Shown here: positions 41,966-50,064 of the stretch, one piece after another
Layout: each line of letters starts with the position of its first letter
Numbering within the stretch: the first letter of the stretch is position 1
DNA from: Arthrobacter sp. zg-Y919
GTDB taxonomy: Bacteria; Actinomycetota; Actinomycetes; Actinomycetales; Micrococcaceae
Assembly: GCF_030142045.1 (NCBI RefSeq)
Contig: NZ_CP126242.1
Location: forward strand, 2,914,001-2,978,000
Reading direction: 5' to 3'
DNA length: 64,000 nt
The notes under the pieces: model-generated
Seen by the model: the letters and a program-made list of their open reading frames with translations, nothing else
What the model was told of the DNA's origin: nothing
Databases searched by the model: none
Made by a program: the position numbers and the translations under genes

Positions 41966-42559
41966 CTAGCGCCTGCGTTTCCACCACGGCCGCCGCTGCT
42001 CCGGTTCCGGAGCGGCGGCGGATTCAGTTTCGGCGGCCGCCGCCTTCCGGTCCCGCCAGCGCTGCACTTCCCGTTCGACGTCGCGGGGCTGGGTGATGAC
42101 GGGCGGCCCGCCTTCGAGCTGGCGGCGGGCGTCGATGACCCGCGCATTGAAATCCTCGACGATTTCCCGGACCTGCCTTTCGGTCCACCGCGTGTCCAGC
42201 CGGGCGTCCAGTTCGGCGTCTTCGGTGCGGAGCAGGATGGCCTGAGGTCCCAGCCCGGTCACGTTCTCCCGCTGCATCAGCCCCTTGATCCACCAGTCCG
42301 GGTCGTGGCCGTCACCGAGGTTCGGAATGGGCTTGCCTGCATATTTGAGGTTGTCGAAGTCGCCCCGCGCCATGGCGTCGCGGACCAGGTAATCCGCCTT
42401 CGCGGCGTCGTCGACCTTCCGGCGTTTGTGCTGCAGCTCGTCCTCAGCGGCCGCCTGCTCAACGTCCGCTTCGTCGAGCCCGCCGCCGGCAGCTGCCGCC
42501 CTCATCCGCGCGGCCCGCTCCATCCTGCGCCGGTACTGCTCCGCACCCCTGCCGTCCAT
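41966..42559 (-). CDS. DUF1992 (DnaJ-C28 conserved region) protein
   Basis: 197 residues. The DUF1992 core is GDFDNLKYAGKPIPNLGDGH then DPDWWIKGLMQRENV, the signature of a small DnaJ-associated family also found in eukaryotic DNAJC28. No J-domain is present here. The molecular function is not known. Predicted mostly helical and charged, with a basic C-terminus PWWKRRR. It is convergent with the CNNM pair, 3 bases from the stop. Confidence 0.85.
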   Translation of the reverse strand: MDGRGAEQYRRRMERAARMRAAAAGGGLDEADVEQAAAEDELQHKRRKVDDAAKADYLVRDAMARGDFDNLKYAGKPIPNLGDGHDPDWWIKGLMQRENVTGLGPQAILLRTEDAELDARLDTRWTERQVREIVEDFNARVIDARRQLEGGPPVITQPRDVEREVQRWRDRKAAAAETESAAAPEPEQRRPWWKRRR

Positions 42560-42674
42560 GATCTCCCGTCACCATCGATTCACCTGTTTAGTGTTTCAAC
42601 CGGTCCGGACCTTTCCAGTATTCCTCCGGGCTGGAACCCGGTCCACTGTTGAACGGAGTCACTTCTGAACGGAG

Positions 42675-43250
42675 TCACTTCCGCAGCCGCCGCACCACTG
42701 CACCGACGGCGGTGGCCGCCCCGGCACCGGCCAGCAGCCACGGACCGCCGACGAGGATCGGATCAATCCACTGGTGGTTTACGTCCGCCCGCTTCCGGCC
42801 AACCCGGGAGGAGTAGCCGTGGCGGGAGAACTCGCTGAGGATGCCGGTCTCCGTGACCGGGTTGTCCGGGTGCAGGGTGGCGAAGGACGCCAGGTGGCTT
42901 TCCACCGCGTCCACCCGGTCAGCTGCCAGCAGGATCAACCAGTGCGCCGCACGGGCCTCACTGAACCGGCGGTAGGCGTACCGGCGCATCACCCCGGAGA
43001 GCCCCTTGGGCGGGCAGGAAGTCCCGAACACGGGAGTGAGGAACTTGTGCTCGATCGACCGTTCCCGGGGATACTTTTCCTCCTGCCGCACCGGGAATTC
43101 CCAGTGCGCACCGCTGAGGGTCGGGTCGAACTGCAGTTTGGGGACGGCGGGGCGGTCCTTGGGATCAAGATCCGCGCCCCACCCCGGGATCCGGGCGCGC
43201 AGTTCCTCGCTGGTGGGGGTCAGGGCGGGCTTTTGCGGCGTGTACGGCAT
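42675..43250 (-). CDS. Conserved actinobacterial protein of unknown function beside an alcohol dehydrogenase
   Basis: 191 residues from ATG at 43250, preceded by AAGGAAGG. The N-terminal half is polar (RIPGWGADLDPKDRPAVPKL), the middle has SCPPKGLSGVMRRYAYRRFS and AHWLILLAADRVDAVESHLA, and the C-terminus has one hydrophobic helix (PWLLAGAGAATAVGAVVRRL), suggesting a membrane-tethered protein. It follows the zinc alcohol dehydrogenase by 16 bases, so the two are one operon. No family function recognised. Confidence 0.7.
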   Translation of the reverse strand: MPYTPQKPALTPTSEELRARIPGWGADLDPKDRPAVPKLQFDPTLSGAHWEFPVRQEEKYPRERSIEHKFLTPVFGTSCPPKGLSGVMRRYAYRRFSEARAAHWLILLAADRVDAVESHLASFATLHPDNPVTETGILSEFSRHGYSSRVGRKRADVNHQWIDPILVGGPWLLAGAGAATAVGAVVRRLRK

Positions 43251-43266
43251 GGCGGCGTCCTTCCTT

Positions 43267-44412
43267 TCAGGATCCGGGGATGATGACGGGCTTAATGCAG
43301 TTATCCAGCTTGGCTGAGAACATGTGATAGCCCTCGGCAATGTGTTCCAGCGGAATCCGGTGCGTGATGATCTCGCTGGGCTTGAGGTAGCCGGCCTGGA
43401 TGTGCTCGAACAGGCGCGGCCACTGCCGCTTCATCGGAGTCTGGTTCATGTTCAGTGTCAGGCCCTTGTTCATGGCGTCGCCGAACTTCACCGCACTGAA
43501 CATCGGCCCGTAGGCACCCATAACGGAAATGGTGCCGGCTTTGCGCACCGAATCGATGGCCCAATTGAGCGCCACGGGCGAGCCGCCCTGCAGTTTGAGC
43601 TTGGTAGCGGTGACGTGCTGCAGGAAATTGCCGTCCGCCTCCGCCCCCACCGCATCGATCGCGACATCGGCACCGAGGTGATCGGTGATTTTCTTCATCT
43701 GCACCACAATGTCGTCATACTCGGTGAAGTTGTAGGTCTCGGCATGGGCGAAGGTCCTGGCCTTTTCCAGCCGGTAGTCCAGGTGGTCAATGACAATGAC
43801 CCGGCCGGCCCCCATCAGCCAGGCGGACTTCGCGGCGTACAGTCCCACCGGTCCGGCGCCGAAGACAGTCACCGTGTCGCCCTCGACAATGTCGCCCAGC
43901 TGGGCGCCGAAGTAGCCGGTGGCCAGTGCGTCAGTGCACATGAGTGCGTCTTCTTCGTCCATCCAGTCAGGAATGATGGAGGGTCCGACGTCGGCGAACG
44001 GGACCCGCACGAATTCCGCCTGGCCGCCGTCGTACCCTCCGGTGGTGTGCGAATATCCGTACAGGCTGCCGACGGCGGTGGCGTTCGGGTTTACGTTGTG
44101 GCAGTTCGAATACAGTCCCCGCGCGCAGAAGTAGCAGGACCCGCAGTAGATGTTGGCGGGAACCATCACGCGGTCGCCGGCCTTGAGGTTCCGCACCGAC
44201 GGCCCAACCTCTTCGACCACACCGATGAACTCGTGCCCAAAGGTGTGCCCGACCCGGGTGTCGGGCATCAGGCCGTGGTAAAGGTGCAGGTCGGAGCCGC
44301 AGATTGCCGCCCGGGTGACCCGCACGATCGCATCGTTGGGATGTTCTATCGGCGGGATGTCCTTCTCTTCGACCCTCACCTTGTATGGTCCTCGGTACAC
44401 CATTGCTCGCAC
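43267..44412 (-). CDS. Zinc-dependent alcohol dehydrogenase (glutathione-independent formaldehyde dehydrogenase-like)
   Basis: 381 residues from GTG at 44412, where GAGGAG lies seven bases upstream (ATG three codons later is possible). Catalytic zinc Cys in ICGSDLHLYHG and His-Glu in GHEFIGVVEEVG; structural zinc loop YCGSCYFCARGLYSNCHN; Rossmann loop FGAGPVGLYAAKSA. The long insertion after the zinc loop and ALATGYFGAQL match the threonine/formaldehyde dehydrogenase branch. Substrate not determined. Operon with the unknown gene downstream; 51 bases upstream ends the PAS kinase gene on the same strand. Confidence 0.86.
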   Translation of the reverse strand: MRAMVYRGPYKVRVEEKDIPPIEHPNDAIVRVTRAAICGSDLHLYHGLMPDTRVGHTFGHEFIGVVEEVGPSVRNLKAGDRVMVPANIYCGSCYFCARGLYSNCHNVNPNATAVGSLYGYSHTTGGYDGGQAEFVRVPFADVGPSIIPDWMDEEDALMCTDALATGYFGAQLGDIVEGDTVTVFGAGPVGLYAAKSAWLMGAGRVIVIDHLDYRLEKARTFAHAETYNFTEYDDIVVQMKKITDHLGADVAIDAVGAEADGNFLQHVTATKLKLQGGSPVALNWAIDSVRKAGTISVMGAYGPMFSAVKFGDAMNKGLTLNMNQTPMKRQWPRLFEHIQAGYLKPSEIITHRIPLEHIAEGYHMFSAKLDNCIKPVIIPGS

Positions 44413-44463
44413 TGGGCGTCTCCTCGTCAGAAGCCGGATCTGGCCCCTTAACAATAAGCAGAC

Positions 44464-46014
44464 TTAGTAAGTTTGCAAGCCCCGTTCGGGCCCATCGGCC
44501 GGAAGCTCCACGGTGAACACGGTTCCCTGGCCGGCTTCACTGCTGAAGCCGATGCTTCCCCCGTGTTCTTCCACAATCCGTCGGGTAATCACCAGCCCGA
44601 GTCCAGCCCCGGGGATGGCGGCAGTCAGTGCCCCGCCGGACCGGAAGAACCGGGTAAAGACCTGCTCCTGCTCCTCCACTGTCATGCCGATGCCCGGGTC
44701 GGCCACCTCGATGACGACGGAGTCGTCCTGCCGCCGGGCGCGCACCCGCACCGTGCCGCCGTCGGGCGAATACTTGACCGCGTTGGAAACGAGGTTTTCC
44801 AGCACCTCCCTGATCCGGCCGCTGTCCACCACCGCCCGCAGGTCTGCGGGGACCTCAACACTGAATTCCACCCCGTTGACGCTGGCCCGGGCGCCGAAGG
44901 AATCGACGGCGGCGTGGACCAGGGGGGCGAGTCCGGTTTCCTGCAGGTCCAGCGCAGCGCTGCCGGACGCTACTGAAAGCAGGTCCGTGACCAGCTGCAG
45001 CAGCCGTTCGGCGTTCCGGACTGCCGTCTGCAGGGCCGATTCGACGGTGTTTGGCAGCTGCACCTCCGCCTCCAGGGCCATGTCGAGGTAGCCGAGAATG
45101 GAGGTGAGCGGCGTCCGGAGTTCATGGGAAACGTTCCCGACAAATTCGGCCTGGGCCGCCAGTGCACGCACCAGCTGGGTGACGTCGCTGAAGGCCAGGA
45201 CCGATCCCCTGAAGCCGCTGCCGTCCCGGACCGTCCGCGCACTTACGCTGACGGCCATCTGGCCCTGCCCGGTGCCGATCCAGACGATCTGCTCCGAGAA
45301 GGACTCCCCGGCAATCGCCCGGCTGATGGGACGCTGCTCGTCCGGTATCAGGGTTTTCCGGTCCCGCCCATAGATGGGCCACGTGCCGCCTCCGAAGGTG
45401 GGGGACCCATCCGACGGGATTAATGACCGGGCGTTTTCCATCATGGCGTTGGCGAGGATTTCCCTGCCCTCGTCATCAACCACGAGCACCCCCACATCCA
45501 CCGTGTCCAGGATGGTCTGCAGCAGGGATTCCCGCTGCAGTGCCCGCTGTTCGGCAGCACCCCTGGCGGCTTCGGCGGCCTCCGCCTGCTGGAGTGCCTC
45601 CACCAGGTCGCGTTCATACCGGCGCCGCCCGGGCACGGGGAATACGGTGACCAAATCAAGGGTGCCGGTGCGGGAGGGGATCCGGGCCGCCGAAATATAG
45701 GCCGGCAGCCTGGTGTTGCCGGGTCCCTGGAAGTCGACACTGAGGTTCACCGCAGGTCCGGAAGTCAATGCTGCACTCCAGCGCTGGTATTCCAGCAGGT
45801 CCTCGGGTGACAGAAGGTCGACGAAAAGGGTTCCCTCCAACGCCCGCCGGTCCCTTCCAGCCCACGCGGCAAATGTGGAGTTTGTTTCGAGAATGACGCC
45901 TTGGGGAGATATAAGAACGTGCCCGGACGGGGCAAGGTGGAAAAGGGTCGACAAGTCGGGAATGGACGTCCGCTGCCAGGGGATGCGCGGAAAACGGCGG
46001 GAATGAGGGGGCAT
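44464..46014 (-). CDS. Soluble PAS sensor histidine kinase
   Basis: 516 residues, ATG at 46014 after AAAGGTC. Two PAS modules (about 20-125 and 165-290; GHVLISPQGVILETNSTFAA and LDTVDVGVLVVDDEGREILA) are joined by a coiled coil, then HisKA with FVGNVSHELRTPLTSILGYL and ATPase motifs NAVKYSPDGGTV, VADPGIGM, AGLGLVITRR. No membrane helix, so it senses inside the cell. No response regulator is adjacent, so it is an orphan kinase. It is divergent from the second SpaB_C gene. Confidence 0.88.
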   Translation of the reverse strand: MPPHSRRFPRIPWQRTSIPDLSTLFHLAPSGHVLISPQGVILETNSTFAAWAGRDRRALEGTLFVDLLSPEDLLEYQRWSAALTSGPAVNLSVDFQGPGNTRLPAYISAARIPSRTGTLDLVTVFPVPGRRRYERDLVEALQQAEAAEAARGAAEQRALQRESLLQTILDTVDVGVLVVDDEGREILANAMMENARSLIPSDGSPTFGGGTWPIYGRDRKTLIPDEQRPISRAIAGESFSEQIVWIGTGQGQMAVSVSARTVRDGSGFRGSVLAFSDVTQLVRALAAQAEFVGNVSHELRTPLTSILGYLDMALEAEVQLPNTVESALQTAVRNAERLLQLVTDLLSVASGSAALDLQETGLAPLVHAAVDSFGARASVNGVEFSVEVPADLRAVVDSGRIREVLENLVSNAVKYSPDGGTVRVRARRQDDSVVIEVADPGIGMTVEEQEQVFTRFFRSGGALTAAIPGAGLGLVITRRIVEEHGGSIGFSSEAGQGTVFTVELPADGPERGLQTY

Positions 46015-46401
46015 GCCGACCTTTAGAAAGAACAAGTTATGCAGGGACTTTTCCCGGGACCCGCAGTTATTAATACGATTGCGCATTGTGCCCGGCAAAT
46101 GAATTTATCAGCCAACTTGCAAAAGGCGGGAATGTGACACGGCATGGCGCCCGGGTGGTTCCGTGTGCTCCGCCAGCGGCGGCGGCCGGTACCGCCTCAC
46201 CTCCACGGGGGGGGGTGTGCGGACGGCAGGAGATACTACTACGAATCGGGCACTTCGGCATGGGTTCCGACCGTCTTCGCGGAGAGGATTTCCGGCTGGT
46301 GGACATGGCCATCCAAGTGGGAAAGACTTCCATCCCGGGAGTCGCTCCAAAAGGCGTTCCGGGTGGGGTGGCCCTGCACGAACAGTACCGAAAGGATGGC
46401 C
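46015..46401. other. Gap between PAS kinase and second SpaB_C gene, with a G9 tract
   Basis: 387 bases between divergent starts. Contains an AT-rich stretch at 46066-46088 (likely promoter area), a run of nine G at 46207-46215, and open frames that run into the SpaB_C gene. A frame from 46260 (72 codons, overlapping the SpaB_C start) and one from 46144 in the SpaB_C frame are possible but unsupported by a ribosome site or by the paralogue. Confidence 0.5.
46207..46215 (+). repeat. Nine-G homopolymer upstream of the second SpaB_C gene
   Basis: G9 lies inside the long open frame upstream of the SpaB_C start, 187 bases before it. Runs of this length are prone to slippage and sequencing error. 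Confidence 0.9.
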
Positions 46402-47352
46402 ATGAGCCAGCCAGCCACACTTCGCCCGGCTTCTCCCCCTTCTACCCACCTCCTCTGGTGGAACCTGACCGTTGATGCCGGCACCTTCGATCTGGCCGAC
46501 CGGATCATTAGTGACCTTGTCACCCCCCTGGTTGCGCAGGCGAGGCTGTGGGGAACCAAGCGGTGGTTCTACACCCGGAGAATGCAGCCGTCGAATGCGC
46601 AGCTCCGGCTGCGGATACTGGCCCCCTCGGAAACCCTGGACCGGTTGAAGTCCCTGTTGGGAGCCCTGCAGGAACAGTCCGGGGATCCGGTCCGCAGCCT
46701 AGCGGCAGTGCACGAGTTTAACGAACCGGTCCTGGACCGGACAGTGGGGACGGACGCCCTGCTGCCTTCGGCGGAGGCTGACCTGGCCCGCTACGGCGGA
46801 GTGGAAGGGCTGGCCCTCGCAGAGGAGGTCTTCGAGCTTTCTTCGGATCTCTGCCTCTGGGCCACCGCACGGTTCGGGAAGGCACAGAACCGCTCCGCAC
46901 TGGCTTCGCTGCTGCTCTTTGATTCCGCGTACGCCATGATGAAGGGGCCGCGGGCGTCCACCTGGCCGGACCGCCGTCGGGTCTCCTGGGAGTACTACTG
47001 GGACAGCCACCTCCACAGCTGCACAGCCTCGGATCCCCGGGCCGCCGGAGTCCAGAAGGCAACGGGTGCGCAGGCGCAGGCACAGCTGATGCCCGTGCAC
47101 CGGCTGATGATGGCCACGGCATCCGAATCCGCCGTGATGAACTGGCGCCGCCGCTGGCTGCGGACCATCGACACATACCTGTACCGGGCAGACAAGGCCG
47201 GAGCCAGCCGCAGCGCGCAGCACCTTACGGTCTACCAGGCGCACGGCCTGCTCAACCGGCTCGGATTCACGCTTCGCCAGGAGGCACTCATCGGGGTCTA
47301 CGCGAGGAACTGGAGCAGGGAGAAGGAGGCCGGTCTGACGGACACCACGTGA
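46402..47352 (+). CDS. Second stand-alone SpaB_C (thiopeptide-type) protein, paralogue of 5297-6256
   Basis: 316 residues. AAAGGA lies 5 bases before the ATG at 46402, and alignment with the first copy starts exactly at the shared Met-Ser-Gln, fixing the start against an open frame to 46144. More than half of residues appear identical to the first copy along the whole length, with the best blocks being EEVFELSSDL, MMKGPRAS, YYWDSHL, TYLYRADKA and SRSAQHLTVYQAH. The family landmarks WW near 19, RWFYTR, LRLRIL, YGGVEGLALAEE and LLNRLGF are kept. It has no adjacent RiPP genes. Function unknown; likely acts on a peptide or an aminoacyl intermediate as its relatives do. Confidence 0.75.
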   Translation: MSQPATLRPASPPSTHLLWWNLTVDAGTFDLADRIISDLVTPLVAQARLWGTKRWFYTRRMQPSNAQLRLRILAPSETLDRLKSLLGALQEQSGDPVRSLAAVHEFNEPVLDRTVGTDALLPSAEADLARYGGVEGLALAEEVFELSSDLCLWATARFGKAQNRSALASLLLFDSAYAMMKGPRASTWPDRRRVSWEYYWDSHLHSCTASDPRAAGVQKATGAQAQAQLMPVHRLMMATASESAVMNWRRRWLRTIDTYLYRADKAGASRSAQHLTVYQAHGLLNRLGFTLRQEALIGVYARNWSREKEAGLTDTT

Positions 47353-47409
47353 TGCCGGCGCAGGGAACGGCATTGGCGGGACGCTCACGGGCGGCGATAG
47401 AGTCGACCC

Positions 47410-48141
47410 ATGAACTTATCCTCCGAGCAGCACTCCGTTGCCGCTGAACTGCAGCAGCTTCTACTGCAGACCGAATCGGTGGAGTTCTTCCTCGAAGGCT
47501 TTGTCTCCCATGCCGCGGAGCTTTTCAGCAGCGACGTCGAAGTCCTGGCCGGCGTGACCCTGCTGCGGAATAAGCAGGGTGCCACCGTAGCCAGCAGCAG
47601 TGAGGCCGCCCGTGCACTGGACGAAGTCCAGTACGGCTTCGGGGACGGTCCGTGCATGCGGGCCTCGCGAACGGGAAAAACCGTGCTGGTCGAAGATGTC
47701 CGCACCGACTCGCGGTGGCCGGACTATACCGACGCCATCCGTGACCGCGGGTTCTATTCCATCCTCGGCGTCCCGCTTCTCCTCGGCAGCGACGGGGGCG
47801 CCGGGTTGAACCTCTACGCCCGGGAGCCGGGGTACTTCACTCCGGAGGTCATCCGGACAGCAGATGCATTTGCCGCAGAGGCTGCGGTGACCCTGCGGAT
47901 AGCCGTTCAGATCGCCCGGCACAGGAGCACCGCCAACCACCTCCGGACGGCCATGCAGGCCCGGACCACCATCGACCTCGCCGTTGGAATCGTGATGGCC
48001 CAGAACAAGTGCGGCCAGGACGAAGCCTTCGAGATCCTGAGCCGTGCCTCCGGCAACCGAAACGTGAAACTCCGGGAGCTCGCTGAGCGCGTAGTGCAGT
48101 CCGTAACCTCCCAGACAGTGACAACGCACTTCGTCGACTAG
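47410..48141 (+). CDS. GAF-ANTAR domain regulator
   Basis: 243 residues. A GAF sensor domain spans about 20-165 (GFGDGPCMRASRTGKTVLVE, YSILGVPLLLG), followed by a coiled coil and an ANTAR RNA-binding domain (about 180-235; TTIDLAVGIVMAQNKCGQDE). ANTAR proteins bind paired hairpins in leader RNAs and prevent termination. The single Cys in GPCMRA is usual for this group. It starts 57 bases after the SpaB_C stop on the same strand, so it may share its transcript. Confidence 0.88.
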   Translation: MNLSSEQHSVAAELQQLLLQTESVEFFLEGFVSHAAELFSSDVEVLAGVTLLRNKQGATVASSSEAARALDEVQYGFGDGPCMRASRTGKTVLVEDVRTDSRWPDYTDAIRDRGFYSILGVPLLLGSDGGAGLNLYAREPGYFTPEVIRTADAFAAEAAVTLRIAVQIARHRSTANHLRTAMQARTTIDLAVGIVMAQNKCGQDEAFEILSRASGNRNVKLRELAERVVQSVTSQTVTTHFVD

Positions 48142-48171
48142 GTGTCATCAGGCTGCAGGGCGGTGTACCGG

Positions 48172-49644
48172 TTAATCCACCCGTTCCGCGATGGCTGCCT
48201 TGGCCCCGCTCCTGTGCAGGGTATCCAGTGCGGCAAGGTATGGGTCTGTGAAGCGCGGCTCCCGGGCCAGGTTTGCGAAGAAATGCTGCTGTGAGACAAA
48301 GGCCAGCGGGTCTTCCCGGTTCCGGGCGGCCACAGCCATCACTTCGTCGCGGTGGTTGTCCACCACGCGGATAGGAACACCGGCCTCATCCACTCCCTCG
48401 GCGTACCGCGCCCAGGCGGCAATGATGGTGGCGGAACGGGAAACCTCGCCGCCGGCCGCAATGTTGTCCCGGACTACCGGCACCAGCCACTTCGGAATCC
48501 GGTCCGAACTTTCGGCGCACAGGCGGGCGAGGGTATCCCGGACATGTTCGTTGCCGAAGCGCTGCAGCAGGCGCAGCTTGTAGGCGTCCAGGTCCACGCC
48601 CGGTACGGGAAGCAGCGTGGGGGTGGCTTCGCGGTCCATGTACTCCAGCAGGAACTGCGCCAACTGCGGGTCCCGGACTGCTTCATGCACGTACCGGTAG
48701 CCGGCCAGGTAGCCCAGATAGGCCAACCCCTGGTGGCCGCAGTTCAGCAGGCGCAGTTTCATCCGCTCATACGGCTCCACATCGGCCGCCATGCTCACGC
48801 CGGCGTCCTCCCACGGGGGGCGGCCCTGCGGAAAATCATCCTCCAGTGCCCACTGGGCAAAGTCTTCGGCGACGACCGGCCAGGCATCTTCCACGCCGAA
48901 TTCCGCGGCAATCGAGGTACGGTCCGCATCGGTTGTTGCGGGAGTGATCCGGTCCACCATCGAGGAGGGGAACGGTACGGACTCCTGCACCCACTCCCCC
49001 AGTTCCGGGTCCAGTAACCGTGCAAATTCGCCGAATGCCTTCCTGGCCACTTCGCCGTTGCCCGGTAGGTTGTCGCAGGACATGACCGTGAACGGTTCAA
49101 GTCCGCGGCTGCGGCGGCGCCGGAGAGCCTCGGTGACGAGGCCGAAAACCGTAGCGGGAACAGCGCCGGGCAGCAGATCCGCCGCGATTTCCGGGGCTCC
49201 GGCGTCGAACTCGCCCGTCGTGTCGCTGATGTTGTAGCCGCCCTCGGTAATGGTCAGGGAGACGATTCGGGTGGCCGGAGCAGCCATTTTTTCAATGACC
49301 GCCTCGGGGTCCTCGGGTGCGTACAGGTACTGGGCAATGGACCCGATCACCCGCGCTTCCCGGACGCCGTCCGGATGCTTCAGGACCAGGGTGTACAGGC
49401 AGTCCTGGCTGTCCATAACGGTCTTCATCGCGGCGTCGGAGGGCAGCACCCCCACGCCGCAGATGGCCCAGTCCAGAGCCTTGCCCTGGTTCATCAACCG
49501 GTCCAGGTACATCGCCTCGTGTGCCCGGTGGAATCCCCCAACACCGAAGTGCACAATGCCGGTGGTCAGACGGGAACGGTCATATTCGGGCCGCGGCAGG
49601 GACGCCGGCAGGTCGGAAAGGAACTCTTCGCTGAGTTTGGTCAT
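48172..49644 (-). CDS. Mannitol 2-dehydrogenase / fructuronate reductase family protein
   Basis: 490 residues, the size of long-chain mannitol dehydrogenases. The NAD site opens VHFGVGGFHRAHEAMYLDRL; the catalytic Lys lies in KLRLLNCGHQGLAYLGYLAG with Asn and His following, the family pattern. It oxidises mannitol (or arabinitol/sorbitol) to the ketose, or reduces fructuronate. The SmoE-like ABC importer at 23.4-26.6 kb makes polyol oxidation the more likely role. Not next to the transporter. Confidence 0.88.
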   Translation of the reverse strand: MTKLSEEFLSDLPASLPRPEYDRSRLTTGIVHFGVGGFHRAHEAMYLDRLMNQGKALDWAICGVGVLPSDAAMKTVMDSQDCLYTLVLKHPDGVREARVIGSIAQYLYAPEDPEAVIEKMAAPATRIVSLTITEGGYNISDTTGEFDAGAPEIAADLLPGAVPATVFGLVTEALRRRRSRGLEPFTVMSCDNLPGNGEVARKAFGEFARLLDPELGEWVQESVPFPSSMVDRITPATTDADRTSIAAEFGVEDAWPVVAEDFAQWALEDDFPQGRPPWEDAGVSMAADVEPYERMKLRLLNCGHQGLAYLGYLAGYRYVHEAVRDPQLAQFLLEYMDREATPTLLPVPGVDLDAYKLRLLQRFGNEHVRDTLARLCAESSDRIPKWLVPVVRDNIAAGGEVSRSATIIAAWARYAEGVDEAGVPIRVVDNHRDEVMAVAARNREDPLAFVSQQHFFANLAREPRFTDPYLAALDTLHRSGAKAAIAERVD

Positions 49645-49737
49645 GATGAGCCGCCTTAGGCAAAAGGATGGGCGTCAATCTACCAGACCCCTTCTCCCGG
49701 CACCCGGCCTCGGACGGCCTTTTAACCACGTACTTCG

Positions 49738-49938
49738 TCACTCGACGGCCTGGGTATCCAGTTCGATAAAGGCCCAGTCCGGCTCAGCCAGGATGGGGTC
49801 CATCACCGGTCCGCCGGCCTCGGCGATCCGGTCCTGGACCTTGGGCGGCAGGCCGTCCTGGCGGAGGTTGTTCCTCAGCCAATCCTTGGCGGAGCTGTCC
49901 AGGTACGGCCACCAGCGCTCGATTCGGATAGGTTCCAC
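49738..49938 (-). CDS. Small protein of unknown function
   Basis: 66 residues from GTG at 49938, with AAGGGGG five bases upstream. Opens EPIRIERWWPYLDSSAKDWL and contains RNNLRQDGLPPKVQDRIAEAG. It looks helical and soluble, without Cys. No family recognised. It is 126 bases past the pstS stop on the same strand. Confidence 0.6.
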   Translation of the reverse strand: MEPIRIERWWPYLDSSAKDWLRNNLRQDGLPPKVQDRIAEAGGPVMDPILAEPDWAFIELDTQAVE

Positions 49939-50064
49939 TGCAGCCCCCTTCAGCGTTGCGTAAATCCACGGTGACACCGGCACCGAGGGGGCGCAAGAGG
50001 GCACCGAAAGAGGGGCAGCCGAAGCTCCAGTGCTACCGGCAGGTAGTACCGGAGCGGTCCAGAC

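Noticed and set aside
46144..46401. N-terminal extension of the second SpaB_C protein (open frame from 46144)
   Set aside because: The paralogue aligns only from the Met at 46402, a strong ribosome site sits before that Met, and the extension is low-quality Arg/Trp-rich sequence.
46260..46475. 72-codon ORF overlapping the start of the second SpaB_C gene, considered as a precursor peptide
   Set aside because: No ribosome site, 74-base overlap with the enzyme gene, no similarity to the 62-residue protein at the first locus.
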